NCBI RefSeq assembly: GCF_000247815.1
Contig: NC_021674.1
Location: 83,630,513-83,694,512, forward strand
Length of the DNA stretch: 64,000 nucleotides
Source of the DNA: Ficedula albicollis
Taxonomy: Eukaryota > Chordata > Aves > Passeriformes > Muscicapidae
Direction of reading: 5' to 3'
The position numbers and the translations under genes were made by a program. This document shows positions 48,301 to 60,969 of this stretch, one piece after another. Position 1 is the first letter of the stretch. The number at the start of each line of letters is the position of its first letter. The notes under the pieces were generated by a model. The model made no database searches and was not told the DNA's origin. It saw only the letters and a list, made by a program, of their open reading frames with translations.

Positions 48301-50131
48301 GTACTAGAGGCATATCATTGGTAGGTGTAGATCTAACTAGAACATTTATGATTCAAAAAAGTGCATTAAAGGGTTCCATTTCTTCAGATTGCATTTAGTT
48401 ATCAAAATGCCATCATCAGTTCCCCCTGTTTCTATACAGGTTAACTGTTGCCATAACAGATTTTTACAGGTGGAATTGAATTTTATTATAGACATAACTG
48501 AGAGCAGAATATGACCTGTCAATATTCATAAATCAAAACCCCTTAAATATAAAAGCTGCTCAGCACAAATAAAGAGGAAAGTCTGTGTGGAAACCATCTA
48601 TTACCTATATAGAAATCACTAAGTGACCTCAATGAGTAACAATAAAACCAATGTGATTTACTGTATCAGGCTGATTCTGCATTGTCAGCACCCTGGTGTC
48701 CAAATGCTGCCAGGCTCAGCTTTTCTGTTCCTTTCCCCCAGGTCTGAATTTGCAACCAGTCTCTCCTTAAGTGTTGTCTCAGAAGTTCACAAGAGGCTTC
48801 TGGGCTGGCAGCTGAAGTTGAGAAGGGACATGGTGTGGCTTGCACACCAAGAATCGCAGATACATTTTTCAGCTTTTTAAAAATAGGTTTTTTACTAGAG
48901 TATGATCCTTTGTGTGTCATCCAGAGGAAATTCCCAGCTGAAGAAATGTGCTCACAAATATTGTTTCTCATTGCTTATTTAAATCCTAGATTTTGTTAGA
49001 TTACCTTTCTTTTAAAATACATAGACTGAATGCCTAGTTTAATACAATACATGCACCTTTTGATTCACCTGAATCTTTAACTTCAGTTGAAAAATATTCA
49101 GAACAGAAGGTAGAAAAAAATTTGCTCATCACACAAACTTTTTTAAAGGCCTTTTGTGCTGTACAGCAAAATGTTCCAGTTTTCATCAGCATTATCTTTC
49201 AGTCAACTAATGAAAAAAACTACTGGTGTTCTTGGTCAATTCAAGCATTTAAATCAATTACAATGATTATTAACACATTGCATCAAACGTGCCTTTGTGA
49301 AATGTGGTTTCTAGTATTGTAATGAACAAGCAGGATGATGACATCCCCTTCTATTGCCCAAAGGAGAGGAGAAAGCCCAAGCAAAAATCTCATGTGTGCA
49401 AATTGATTGGTTCCATTGCATTTCTCTTATTATGAAGTGTTTTGACCAACATATAATTCAATTGAATTGTTTGTACTGAGGTGTACTGCCCAAAAGCAAC
49501 AAGGATATGTAAATGTTTTTGAAGTTTAATTAAAATGGGATTTAATATTGCATTTTCACAGTTTCCTCTTAAGAGGTGTGGGAAAACACACAAACAGATG
49601 AACTTGAAAGAAAAAGTCAATTATTTTGGTAGTCATACTAAAATAACTAGCACTCAAGATCTACCTAGAAATAAATTGTGTCCTTATTGCTTTTCAAATG
49701 ATACCATCAACTTTGCATATAGATTAAAATATATATGCTATGAAAGTATTGATTTAAGGGGGAAATCAATCTATTTCAAATTAATATTCTGTGACTGAAA
49801 CATACAACCATATTACTCCTCCAGACTGCTGTGAATATAGATGTCTGTTGAACTGTAACATTAAGTTATCTTTATGAATCTCCATTTGCCACAGGAAATA
49901 TTTTAGGCCAGAACTAGATCTAAAGTTGTTTTGGAAGAGGGGAATGTATTTTATATTTTTTGTGGGTCTATAGTTAGATCATATTGGAAGAAGTTAGAAC
50001 CCATCCCAACAGTGTAATATGGATAGAAAGCACAATCATTGTAGAGGGTATTACCAAAAGAACTTGGGAGAAAGTAATGTTCTCTTTTAATCTGCCCATT
50101 GAAGATCTCCCTCAGGAAGAAAAAAATAATT
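45350..50131. other. AT-rich non-coding stretch
   Basis: A moderately GC-richer patch at 45,420-46,010 has open frames on both strands (up to 112 codons) but nothing recognisable. A very strong acceptor-like tract ends at about 48,741 (CTGTTCCTTTCCCCCAG) but has no matching donor. A short direct repeat of TTAATTAAGCAAGG-like sequence lies near 47,430-47,465. No RNA genes were seen. Confidence 0.45.
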
Positions 50132-50201
50132 GACACAAGGAGTTGGTCTCTGTGGCTCTTTTGGGTCCCTCACAACTCAGCATATTCTGTGATTCTGTAA
50201 T
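50132..50201 (+). mobile_element. CR1 LINE, short 3' tail
   Basis: AAGGAGTTGGTCTCTGTGGC, then GGGTCCCTCACAACTCAGCA, then TATTCTGTGATTCTGTAATG. This corresponds to the last about 70 bp of a CR1 consensus ending in the octamer repeat. Strongly 5'-truncated. Confidence 0.8.
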
Positions 50202-50203
50202 GT

Positions 50204-51469
50204 TCAGAAACCAAAAGAACAAACTCTTGAATGAGTTTGACAGAGCAGTGTAGACTAGAAAATGGGGTGGGAATCCACCACATATGTTTCTGAAAGATGG
50301 CAGGGATATGTTCAGATCATTACAGCTGGTCTATTAGGAAGTTTATGTCTAACTTCAGAAATGACAAGTTGCTTCTATTTTATTCTACTAAGTAATACAC
50401 TGGAGCTTTTTGGTACTCCTGTGATTTCTGACAGCCATGTTTGTTATTTACAGCAGATAAGTAGGTAAGACTCAAGTCTTTTGGAACACTAATTATGCAT
50501 GTGTTTGGTTCTGTAACATATTTTCCAGAATTTGTTCTATTTTCTGCTGTATTTGGAATTCTAAAAAGAACCAAACCCCCACAGAAATGGATAGTAATTG
50601 AGCTAAGGTTTCCTTCTTAGGAGTTAAAATATATGCACAAAAGGATTAGAGCAAATCTGAGTAAAATAATCTTTCTCTCAAAATTGTTTGCACTTGTTTA
50701 AATTATGTTGTCCAAGCAAGCATCTTATTTCAAGAGTCTATTGCAATGTATTGTTCCAACGTGCCCCAGCACTGAAATGAACCAGGTGTAAGGAGTGTGG
50801 TTTCCTCAGACAAGTCTTAGCTACATGGTGGTGGATCCAGGTGTTGTTGCAAGAAATTTTTATATATTATTATCCCACTTTTTTGGACTTAAAACTGCTG
50901 ATAAGCAACCCACTGCTTGCATACTGCTATAAATGTTATACCAACAGTTAGAGTCCATTTTGAAACAAGGGAAAATCTGAAAATATACATGCATCTCTTG
51001 ATGACAGCCAGCCACAGCTATCTCCTCTTACCCTACATGGAGCCCAAAGCCATGGAAGATAATAGCAGAGGTTAGTCAGGCTGGATCTGATATGTGAGTG
51101 GAAGTCACCTACAAAGGTACCTTTTATTTCTCTCTTTGAACTTCCAGAGTCTTAAGGCAGTCTAACACTGCTTTGTAGGGGAAGGAACTCACATTTGCAA
51201 GTGCTGGACCCAGATGTGCAGAAAAAGGACCTCAGTTTTCAGTTAAGTACTTTCTTAGAAGTGACTTAGAATGTTAAAATAGAGGATTTGTGTTGCCAGA
51301 GGTGTAATATGAGCAATACAAAGCATTCCCAATGAAGACTGATGAAAGGAGAAGGAGGACAAGGAGGGACTGTCACCCTCTATGCCAGTGACCATCATGG
51401 AGCTGATCAAGAGTTTATGGGTCAGGATTAATGTGAGGGAGGGCAGGGGCAGGTGATATTGTAGTGACA
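50204..51469. other. Non-coding stretch
   Basis: Nothing was recognised. Short frames only. Confidence 0.45.
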
Positions 51470-51552
51470 GTAATGGCATCCCTGCCATGGCAAGTGGGTT
51501 GAAAAAAGATCTTTAAGGTCTCTTCAAACAAAAACATTCTGTGATTCTATGA
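51470..51552 (+). mobile_element. CR1 LINE, short 3' tail
   Basis: CATCCCTGCCATGGCAAGTG, GGGTTGAAAAAAGATCTTTA, AGGTCTCTTCAAACAAAAAC, then ATTCTGTGATTCTATGACC. The preceding about 130 bp (GGAGAAGGAGGACAAGGAGG...) may be a more diverged part of the same insertion. Confidence 0.8.
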
Positions 51553-52872
51553 CCTAATTCAAAGAAGGAAACTAATGTTATTCTTGAAGCCTCTCTTGGT
51601 TCATGGATCAGCTTTAGTCCAGAGTCTTGGCTAGACTTCTAATGTTCAGATTTCTGCTCTGAAACAGACTCTGCTCATACTTCTTTTCAGTAAGAATAAT
51701 ACTCAGCTGTCAGCCTGGAACAAAAAAGATTAGAACTTTCCATTTTTCTCAGCATTTTGAGAAAACACTGATGTAATTTTATGCTGACCATTTGGCATTT
51801 CTGATATACAGCTTAAGGAGTCTGTTTCTCAGACTTTTGAGCAGTGCTAGCAAATACCAGTAGCTAAGGCATACTTAAAAGTGGCTTACAGACATAGAAC
51901 TTTAGGGGATTTACTTTTAATACCAAGAGAAGAATGAAGTTTTTTCTGGCACAAAAGATCTCAAAAGAGTCCCTGCTCCATTCACCTCCTTATTATCAAA
52001 CTGTTGGGTTTTGTTTGTGTCATAATTGCATCCAAGGACCACAATCAGGCCTGCATTGTGTCATGGACAATGTTAGCAGGCAATAATAAACAGCCTGAGA
52101 ATAATTATTTTTAGTCTAAGCTGCAACACAGCTATATGCTCTTGCTTACATGGGAGGTGCAGCACAGATAGAGTTTCATTGGCTGTCCAAAAACCTCAAA
52201 TGAATACTCTGGACTGCAGACACACTTAAGTCCTGTATACTAAAGTGAAGCACCTAAATACAGCAGGGTCTTTCTCTGCAGAACTGGAGTCACTTCTCTC
52301 CCTGAATATTTAAGACATCTCCTTTAGAAAAGCATTATTTAGGTCTCTAGAGCTAGGACAAGTGATGATCTTAAATCAGGTGAAGTGACTCCCAGTGTCT
52401 GTTTCTGATGTATCTTGCTTGTAAGTGGTACATTCATGTGTCTTAATGAACCCCAGTTTATCCCATCTTCACACTAAAGTACAATTCTCTGTCCACATGG
52501 GGTTAATACATCACAAATGGTGCACTGTGAATCTACATTGATGTGGCCAAGCACTTACTACTGCCCAAGAAAGCAAATCTGTATGGAAATAAGGAAGAAT
52601 GAAGGAAAGGAAAAAATAATTAGGTTTACTATCCATGTGAGCAGGATAGCACAGTCTAGGAGAGTAAGACTCCATTCAAAATTAACCCATCCAATTCCAC
52701 ATCTTGGTGCTTACAGGCACATTAGGGAGCTGAACCCCCACTTTAGTGAATGGAGATGCACACGGTAGCAAAGTGCTTCTACTAGAACCAGAGCAAATGG
52801 CTGGCCAGCTTGAAAAATCCCTAAATACACTTAGGAGCCAGTGGTGAATTTCACAGAGTAAACACAGGTAAA
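51553..52872. other. Non-coding stretch
   Basis: Nothing was recognised in this AT-rich segment. Confidence 0.45.
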
Positions 52873-53020
52873 TTATAGAATCAAACAATATCCTGAGTTG
52901 AAAGGGACCATCAAGGGCCATGGAGTCCAACTTCTGGCTCTGCAAATGACAACTCCAAAAATCACACCATGCATCTCAAAGCATTATCCGAACACTTGAA
53001 CTTCAAATTCAGGGAATGTA
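52873..53020 (-). mobile_element. CR1 LINE, 3' end fragment, diverged
   Basis: Reverse orientation: ATTATAGAATCAAACAATAT, CCTGAGTTGAAAGGGACCAT, GGAGTCCAACTTCTGGCTCT, AAAAATCACACCATGCATCT, then CCGAACACTTGAACTTC. The block order matches the avian CR1 tail reversed. It is 5'-truncated. Confidence 0.85.
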
Positions 53021-53473
53021 GGACTCACCTCTTTCTAATTGCATGGTCTGGGAATATCAAACTGGCACATTTTCCAAACACTTTACCTGCCTCTGTCAGA
53101 AACTCATCCTGAAATGGAAGTAATGAAACAGCATTTATTTTATTTAGCTGACAACAGCTTACTTTTTCATTTTGTAAGTAACTTCTTCAAAATCTCCTTC
53201 TCTGAGGCATCTTTTTCCATACAAGTTTTATCATGCATTTACCATCCATTTCTGATGGCATTTATATTCATTTTTCCCCCCACATCTTTTGTGCTCTTTA
53301 ATCTTTAATTTATTTGACTTCCTGTACCATTCTTCTCCTAAAAATACTTTTCTATTTGTTTCTGTAATCACTGCCTCTTACACATACCCTCTTACATGTC
53401 CCAAAATACTTTTCATTGCTCACACCTTCCCCAAGGGTTTTCCTCTCCTCCTGCACTTCCCTCATTTTTGCAG

Positions 53474-53593
53474 GGAAACAATGCTCAGACTGACATCCAG
53501 GAGATCTCATCCTCCAGCAATTCGGCGGCTCGGCTCCCCTCTCCTCTGAAGCAAGAATCAGATAAGAAGCTCTCCTCCCAAGACACTGCTTAA
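53474..53593 (+). CDS. Candidate 3'-terminal coding exon, unknown protein
   Basis: A CT-rich tract (CCTCCTGCACTTCCCTCATTTTTGCAG) gives a strong acceptor directly before GGAAACAATGCT. From there one frame stays open for 39 codons and ends in TAA at 53,591-53,593. The product is Ser-rich and charged; it contains NNAQTDIQEISSSS, then a LPSPLKQES stretch, and ends KKLSSQDTA. The segment keeps several CpG dinucleotides (TTCGGCGGCTCGG) in a CpG-poor neighbourhood, as coding DNA often does. AATAAA at 54,074-54,079 could serve as polyadenylation signal about 480 bp downstream. No family was recognised and no certain upstream exon was found. It could be a cytoplasmic tail of a neuronal or membrane protein, but that is a guess. 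Confidence 0.35.
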   Translation, partial: GNNAQTDIQEISSSSNSAARLPSPLKQESDKKLSSQDTA

Positions 53594-54095
53594 GTAGTGA
53601 ACAATACCAGCAGAAATGAATTTACAGTACATTTTCTACTTTGACTAACACCCACCTGTGTCAGATACTTATCTTTGGAGAGGATGAATCATCCCCCTGA
53701 GAGTCTCTTTGCTCTCTGCTGTCTGTAGGTGGGAAACCAGATGATTAGCTTAGAACAGCTGTCTCACAGAAGAAAAGGGAAAAAATCAGCAGGCAAAGCC
53801 CAATCAATGCCAGAGGTCAGAAGTTCCTTGCCCAAATTGAAGCTCTTCACTCCCTATTTTGCTCTTAGAGAAAATAGGCAACTCTAGTGAAACAGTTTGT
53901 CTCATCTGTCATAACCACCATCTGAGGATGAGTGGAAATGCCTCCTGAAGCAGTTTTGTAGTTGGCTACAGAGAGAGGTAAGGTGCTAAGCTTAGGTTCC
54001 TAAGACTAACTTTTAAACAGGGTACAAATGTTAAAGTAAGTATGCTGCCACACAGTTTATGTGAGGGTGAAATAATAAACAAGTACCAATTCAGC
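53594..54095 (+). other. Possible 3' untranslated region
   Basis: If the exon at 53,474 is real, this is its 3' UTR, ending shortly after AATAAA (54,074-54,079). No independent sign of transcription can be read from the sequence. Confidence 0.2.
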
Positions 54096-57000
54096 ATTTA
54101 TTGCACACTAGAGTCCCTAGAGATTTTGGGTACTGGAAGTTCTCCTACGGATGACAGCACAGTGACCACCTTTTGGGACTAGCATCTGACCAGTCTTCAT
54201 CACAGACAGCTCCGGAGTCAAGATGATCTCCTTTGAGCTCTTGATCTGTTTGCTACTGCTTGCATTACTTATGTTCAAGATTCAGGAGCTATTAAAATTC
54301 AGACAATGATGACAAACACATAATCCATTAGTGAAGTTCATTACTTTTTTCTAATACGTGATTTTAAGGATAAGAATTATTTATGACCAGCATGCATGCA
54401 AATTAGTAAGGAAGCATTTGATTCCCTCATGAGTGACTGAAGTGACAAAGATGTACTTTGAAATATGTTTGAAATGTTATATGCTGTTACTGCATGTTTT
54501 CACCACACTCAAAATAAGAGGTTAATTGCAGGCAGGCTGGAAAATAATGAGATAGCATCACCATTTACAAACAGCGACAGCTGTAATATGGTAAATAAGT
54601 GTGACAACTGAATGAGTAATATGCTATTTCACTCTGAACCCTGTACAAGGTCTTTTTCTTACAGCTTAAGATCATTTTTCACTCTCTATAAGAGAATATG
54701 GTATCTTCATCCAAAGAAAGCATTGTAATATATAACAAAAGCAGATACCAGTAACAGAACATCAAAAAGAAGTCTTCTGTTTTATTTGAACAAGAAGATA
54801 TGTTTGGGACTCAGGGAAAAAACTGCACATGTAAATGCCATCACTATCTCAAAAGCAATTACTTTGCTACACAAGGTACAGAGGAGGCTACAGATCCAGA
54901 TTCAAGTACCAAAATTTCTCCTAACACTAGTGTTTGAATTTTCCATATTTTTACCCTTGTTTTGGAATGATGCATAACTTTTTTTATTATCAGTTCATAG
55001 ACAGAGTACTCCCACCATTTTAATCAGAGACAGTTTCATCAAATATGCAAGTCTGTGGTTTTAATTTACTGAGACAGACAGCTGAGCCCCAAGAATTTTC
55101 TATTTTCACTGGGGAGGAAAGACACAAAATGGTTGGCTACACTTAACTTATCATATGTGTAATGTGAATGTTTACATCATCCCAGCAATAGCATGAACAA
55201 CCAAAGTGTGTCTGATTTAAAACTCAGCTCCAGATGGTTTTCAAATTGAACATATTATGAAGAAAATTAAAAGTGAAAAAAGAGAATTGTTCTTATGTCT
55301 ATCATGCATTTGAATAAGGAAAATCCCTCAAATAGAGAATCTGTTACCAGCAACAGTTTTTACTGTCTGCATAAGCATGACCTTGATTAATGAGCATAGA
55401 ATGATATGTATCATGTGAGCTGTCAAAACAGGAGGCGGATATCTAGTAAATGTTCAGTGTTGCTAAAATTTTGGCAAAGACAACCACTTTGAAACTGTTC
55501 AGAGGATAAGACAGTGAGGGGAATCCTAACAGCAAAAAAAAAAAAAGGCAAAATATTTCTCCTTTATTCAAGCATGTAAAAGTTTGGCTTGCACATGACC
55601 CATAATAAACACAACACAGTTCTTCCATGAGTATCCACTGGCACTGCAATAGCACTGAGCTTTCTTAACCAGCAGTGTGGGCTTTCAAAACCAAAAATGC
55701 TCAGTAGCAATGTAGTCATTGTCATATAAAGGGTAAAAGCCCCCAGAATGAACTGGAGGCATATTTTCTCTTATTCTGCTTAGGATAGGTGAGAAAAAAG
55801 AGGAATTAAATTACTCAAGCAAGGCAGTGAGTGTTGTAAATACAACCCATGAATGGAAGCTTCATCTTTTCACTACTCTGACCAGATCCAGCAGAACAAA
55901 TATCCCCCTGGATGACTTCAGAACAGTTAGCCACATTTCACTGATGTATATGGCAGCAGCTTTCAGCTGAAGGCAGAGTGCTTCAGCAGAAAACCAAACC
56001 TACAGCTCTGAGGTAGGTATCTCAGCAGACTAAATCTAACCCAGGCTATCTTAATGAAAAGACTGATGAAATCCCCTGTTGCTAGATGTGGTCAGGAGGG
56101 CTGTGATTGTCTCCATTGATAGGAAAGGATCTAGGCCATCCTTTCTCGTGGTAGGACATGGTGAGAAATCAGGACACAAATCCTCCCTTTACCTCCTGCA
56201 GAAAAGTGTGCCTGTGTCCTGTGCCATGGGGGACATCTGTCCCTGAGTCAGGGATTGTTGCACTCATGTGGTACCTGCTCTGGGCACCACAGATACTATA
56301 TCTTGCAGTATGGCTAAAAATATTTCCTGAAATATGGATATGTTATGACTTTCACACTCATTGTAATATATACAAAAATATTCTAACAAATTTCTGCAGT
56401 TTGGGCTTCAAGTGAGGGATCTATGCTGATTAGCTTTTATTAAATTATATACTTTTGAGCTCTCCTGTCTAAAAGAAGACTGAAATCAGAGTATTCAGTG
56501 ACAATTTGGGAAATTTTTCTTTTCTTCTTGTCTTACACTTGAGAAACTTCATTTGCAGTCTTCCCTGTTGTATTGTCCTTCATGCTTAATGAGTTATCAA
56601 AATCTTCCTACGTATTACTTAAATTCCCTCAGTGCTTCCTTCTATGTAGCCGCTGATATACCCAGCCTTGCAAAAATGTACTATTCTCTGATGGTAATGT
56701 CTTTGGACTTCAGCATTTATTCACTGTTAAATTACAGCACTGTGTTCTGCTACAAATTAGAGAATCCAAATTTATGTTGCAATAGACTAGCTCATTTGTG
56801 TTTTGTTATTCTCACTTACTAAGTAAAGGAACAGAACAGTACTCCCAACTTAGGAAACTGAGTCATAAATTACAAGACATAAACTGGAAGAAAACCCATT
56901 TCACTGTATGAACGGGCTGAGCCTACGGGATTTGTTTTCCTTTGACAACTTTGTGTTTGTCCTACTTATGGCTGCTAGAAATGCTTTTCATGTCATGCTG

Positions 57001-60000
57001 CCCCATGCTCCTTCCTCCCTTTTGACTGTCAAAAATAAGCATAACAAGATTACTTAGAAAAATCACTGTGGAGGACATATGTTAATATGAAATGTGACCT
57101 CTGCCTACCACCACCTCCACCAGACTGGAAGGAGTGGAAAAACAAGAGTGCCAGAAACAGAACAGGTAACTGAGCTCCAGGCATGATTCTGAGGCATTGC
57201 CGTGGAGATTCACTGAGCCCCAATTTGATTTCTGTGCTTGGGGATATTTTACCCCAATACCCACTTCCCCAGAGCTTATTGGCAGGGCTGTGCTAACCCT
57301 GCTTAGGGACAAAGCTCGTCCCATGGCATCAGAAGAGTTCAAGCCATGACAGCTCAAACCAGGCAGGTCTCAGCAGGATGTAAAAAATGTGTTTAATTTT
57401 AATTTGTAAGGATGTGGTACTAATGTTAAGATCAATTTCTCTTAAAGTAGCTAAGCAGACTAGTACCTCTTATCTCAAGGACTCTGTGGAAGTAAAGATG
57501 ATTTATAAGTTTTACATAGCAAATTTTTTTTGTCTCTTTGCTCTAGTTTCCTCCTATTTTCTGTCATCTATCTTTTTATTCAACTAAATGGCATGTAATT
57601 ATTTGCACTTACTACCTGGACAAAGAATGAGTTCTCTGTACAAAGAAAAAGCTTATAATGTTTCCCTTGAACAGCACTAGCTTTTTATCATGCCAAAGTG
57701 GATACAAAAAGTTTCTCTGGTCAATTACTCACTCACCATCAGCAACCACCACAATTGTGTTCTTTCAGAAACACATGGAGCTAACATCTTCTGGGTAATA
57801 GAAAATGGATTTCCTTGTTCTGAAAAATGACCATAATGAATTTGAAATCTTTGTAGAATGGATAGCCTGTGGACAGCACTTTCAACAAACCACTGGAAGA
57901 GGTGTTATAAAAACAATAATAATCAGAATCATTTCTGCAGGAACTAACCAAACCTGTCACTTAAGGGCAGATGTGCCAGGCTACCAAACGCACAGGATAA
58001 TAAATTGCTTTTCCAGATTGTGCCTTTATACACCACTGAAAGTCTTTTAACAACCTGTCTAGTGAACCACCTTTTCTCAGCATTTATTGCCAATCGATTT
58101 TTCTGATGCTGCATTCGGTACAACACCTTGGAGGACACAGGGTATCAGGGGGATTTTAGGGGTCCACCATCTCTCAGCAATATGCTGCTCAGGGTTCCCA
58201 GTGTATATATGCTGCTCACAACTATTAGTGAGTGGCAAAAACAGTGCTTCCATTAGGATACAGCAGTGCTATACTTTGCTCCATTTCTTGAATTTCCCCT
58301 AAAGAATGCAAAAGGAAAAACCATAATATTTCTTTGCATATGTGTGAGTAGCAGGACATTGAGCTTTATGTGAATGCACAATCAGCAATGGAGGTGCAAG
58401 GACATTTGCTTTAGTGCCCTCACAATGACCTCTTTTAACACTTTGATTGCTTATGCCTATGTGAAATTAGCATCTGTATATTAATATATGCCACTACCTC
58501 AATATAGAGATAGAAATCTTATTTTTTTTTCTCGGAAATTGTTGCTATAAGTTTCATGAAAAAAGTAAAAGGGAGTTTGAGAAGTTGTAACTGGGAATAA
58601 GTTAGAAATATTTGTGTGACCTAACTTAGAAATATCTACACAAGTTTAACTTCTAAAACAAGTTCCTTTTTTTAAATATTAAAGTTTTTAAAACTTCCTT
58701 TCACTGAAACAATTGTCAGTCATGCTCCTATAGCATAGTGTCATTCTTCCAGCATGGCAAAGTGTAGGAATGCTGAAAAGAATATGATAATGATTCAGAA
58801 AGCCTAACAACTAAAAAAAAAAAAAAGATGTCAGACATTTGAATGGATGTGAATCACCTGAGTGAACTGCTGATAAGATATTAGACAAGCTAGCTGTTTA
58901 CAAGGATTTACAAGCTAATATACTTCACAGCAAGTACTATACACACAATCATAAACAATGCTTGTATCAAAACTTGAATTACTACATTCTAGAGAAGCGA
59001 GTGAAAAGCAATGTAAATCAGAAAGTTAAGTCCTTTCAAGTTAATGTATAATGTTAGTCAAATTGTCAGATATGTAAACACTCTGGATTTATTAACAAAA
59101 TAAAAATAAATCTTAAGACTCAGCAGAGAAAAAGTGGTGTCAACACTCTACCCAAAAATAGTTCACTCTAACTTCCCATTTTGCTAGAGGTGCAGCTGGG
59201 GAAAAAATGGTATTGCTCCTGGCAAATAAAGAAAGATGTTAAAGGAGAGAATATAAAGGGAGAATGAAAATAGATGGACTTATAAAGTGCTCAAAAAGAG
59301 GTTTTGAAAGGCATTTCTGCTTGGTGGATGATGACAAACAAAGGGATTTTGCAGGCTGGTCAGTTTTCTGGTCAGCCTGCCAAGAGCTGGCACAACATAT
59401 TAGTCATTGCTGTTCTCTCATTCAGCAGAAATTACTTTCCAGAATAAACAATCAGATACATTATTTTGTAGCTTCCTCTGTGTGCCTAGTACCGTAAAGG
59501 ACACATGCAGTACTCTGAGGGCTGTGACAAATGGCTTATAAAGCAATGATCATGCTGGCCAAGCTAGTTACATTTACAGCAAGGCACACAGCAGCTCTCA
59601 CAGAAGGAAGAGCTATCTGGCAGGCAGACCAGCTGCAGGCTTTGTGCACACAAAGTAAGGGCTCAGGTGGACAGATGAACAAAAACATGTGTTCCTTCCT
59701 AGGAACTGACTGCAGCAAAAATGCAGTGACCAGCCCAAAGAAATGGAAGTGGCAGAAAATACTGTAATCCCAGTTAAGCTTTAAGAGTCTTAAATAGATG
59801 TGAAACTCAGCAGGTCACAGGCCCTCTTTGTGCCAAAGTGTACCAAAGTGGAGAAGGTGTACTAAAGAAGTAGAATGTGTACTAAGTGTACCAAAGAAGG
59901 AGAAAGTAATAGTTTGTTATTACTTGGAGTGTAAGTGATGAGTCTCTTCATGGCACAGCATGGGCTGACCTCCCAGTACACCTCCCCAGGGGACATGTGC

Positions 60001-60539
60001 TTTGAGATGGATGGCCTTGTACAGATGAAGGAGAATCCTTTGGCTTATCTGTTTAATTGAGTGATCCTAATGATTGTTTGCCTGGGCCTATGATAAAGCA
60101 CACTAAGTCTTTAAACACACACACAAAGCCTTTTCCTTGCTGTACATGATAGCATAGTACTGGGAGCTAATTAGAAGAAGTATGAGAGGGGTATGAAAAA
60201 CAATAAAAGCATTTTCTAAGACAAAGTCTTAGAAACATGAAACACCATCTTATAAACGTGGTGATGTAATTTATAAATATTTGTCACTAGCATGACCTAC
60301 CTATGTTATTCCCAGAACAGTTGGGAACCCAGCTGAGGAGCAATAACAAATGACATGAAGGGACTGGGCACTGAGGCTGTCATTGAGTATAAAGGAGGAT
60401 GACAGAAAATGATGACAGCTCAGTTGTTACTAAACAATTATTTTGTTATGATTACATCTGGCTTGATCATCAGAGACAAAAATTAGTCTAACCTTGAACT
60501 TCAGAAGAAAAAAGAAGAGTGATAAAATCAATACAAGAG
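54096..60539. other. AT-rich non-coding stretch
   Basis: No gene or repeat family was recognised. A12-A14 runs lie near 55,534 and 58,813. At 59,820-59,905 the words GTGTACCAAAG/GTGTACTAAAG recur four times irregularly. A donor-like CAG|GTAACT lies near 57,166 but without a convincing exon. Confidence 0.45.
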
Positions 60540-60800
60540 TATTGGAATCCGTGAGCCCTCTGTGGTGATCTAGTCCCAGCTCCTTCCAAAACAGGGCCGA
60601 CACTTCAACATTTTCCCAGGTTACCCAGATAGAAACTCCACAACCTCACTGAGAAACTTGTTCAAATCCTTATGGGAACATTCACTGTGAATTTTTTTTT
60701 CCCTTTTGTCTAATGCAACCTATACCTGTTGTCTCTTGTCTTTTTCTTGCACACCTCTGATTCTACCTAAGGTATAGACTTCAAAATTGGTTAAGACTGA
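60540..60800 (-). mobile_element. CR1 LINE fragment, reverse orientation
   Basis: On + it reads GTGGTGATCTAGTCCCAGCTCC, CCAGGTTACCCAGATAGAAACTCCACAACCTC and GAGAAACTTGTTCAAATCC, then TGTCTAATGCAACCTATACCTG, TCTTGTCTTTTTCTTGCACACCTCTGA. This is the reverse of a CR1 3' region ('GGCAACCTGTTCCAGTG...' type). Diverged. Confidence 0.75.
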
Positions 60801-60969
60801 TGAGCCTCCTTGTAATGCATTTAGAGAACTGACTGAAACAATCTCAAACAAAACCACCAACAATTTTCAGACTTCATGGAGAGCAGATGTGGTCCAAAAG
60901 ACTGCAAATGAGCAAATATATTGCAAGTTTTAAAGAAAGGATAGAGAAAGTCAAAGGAGAAAGGTAGAT

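Noticed and set aside
48722..48880. Strong acceptor-like tract followed by an open frame of about 45 codons
   Set aside because: There is no good donor and no following exon, the product is not recognisable, and an isolated pyrimidine tract is common by chance.
57100..57166. Possible small exon ending CAG|GTAACT
   Set aside because: All three frames are open over the short length, the acceptor is ambiguous and nothing recognisable is encoded.
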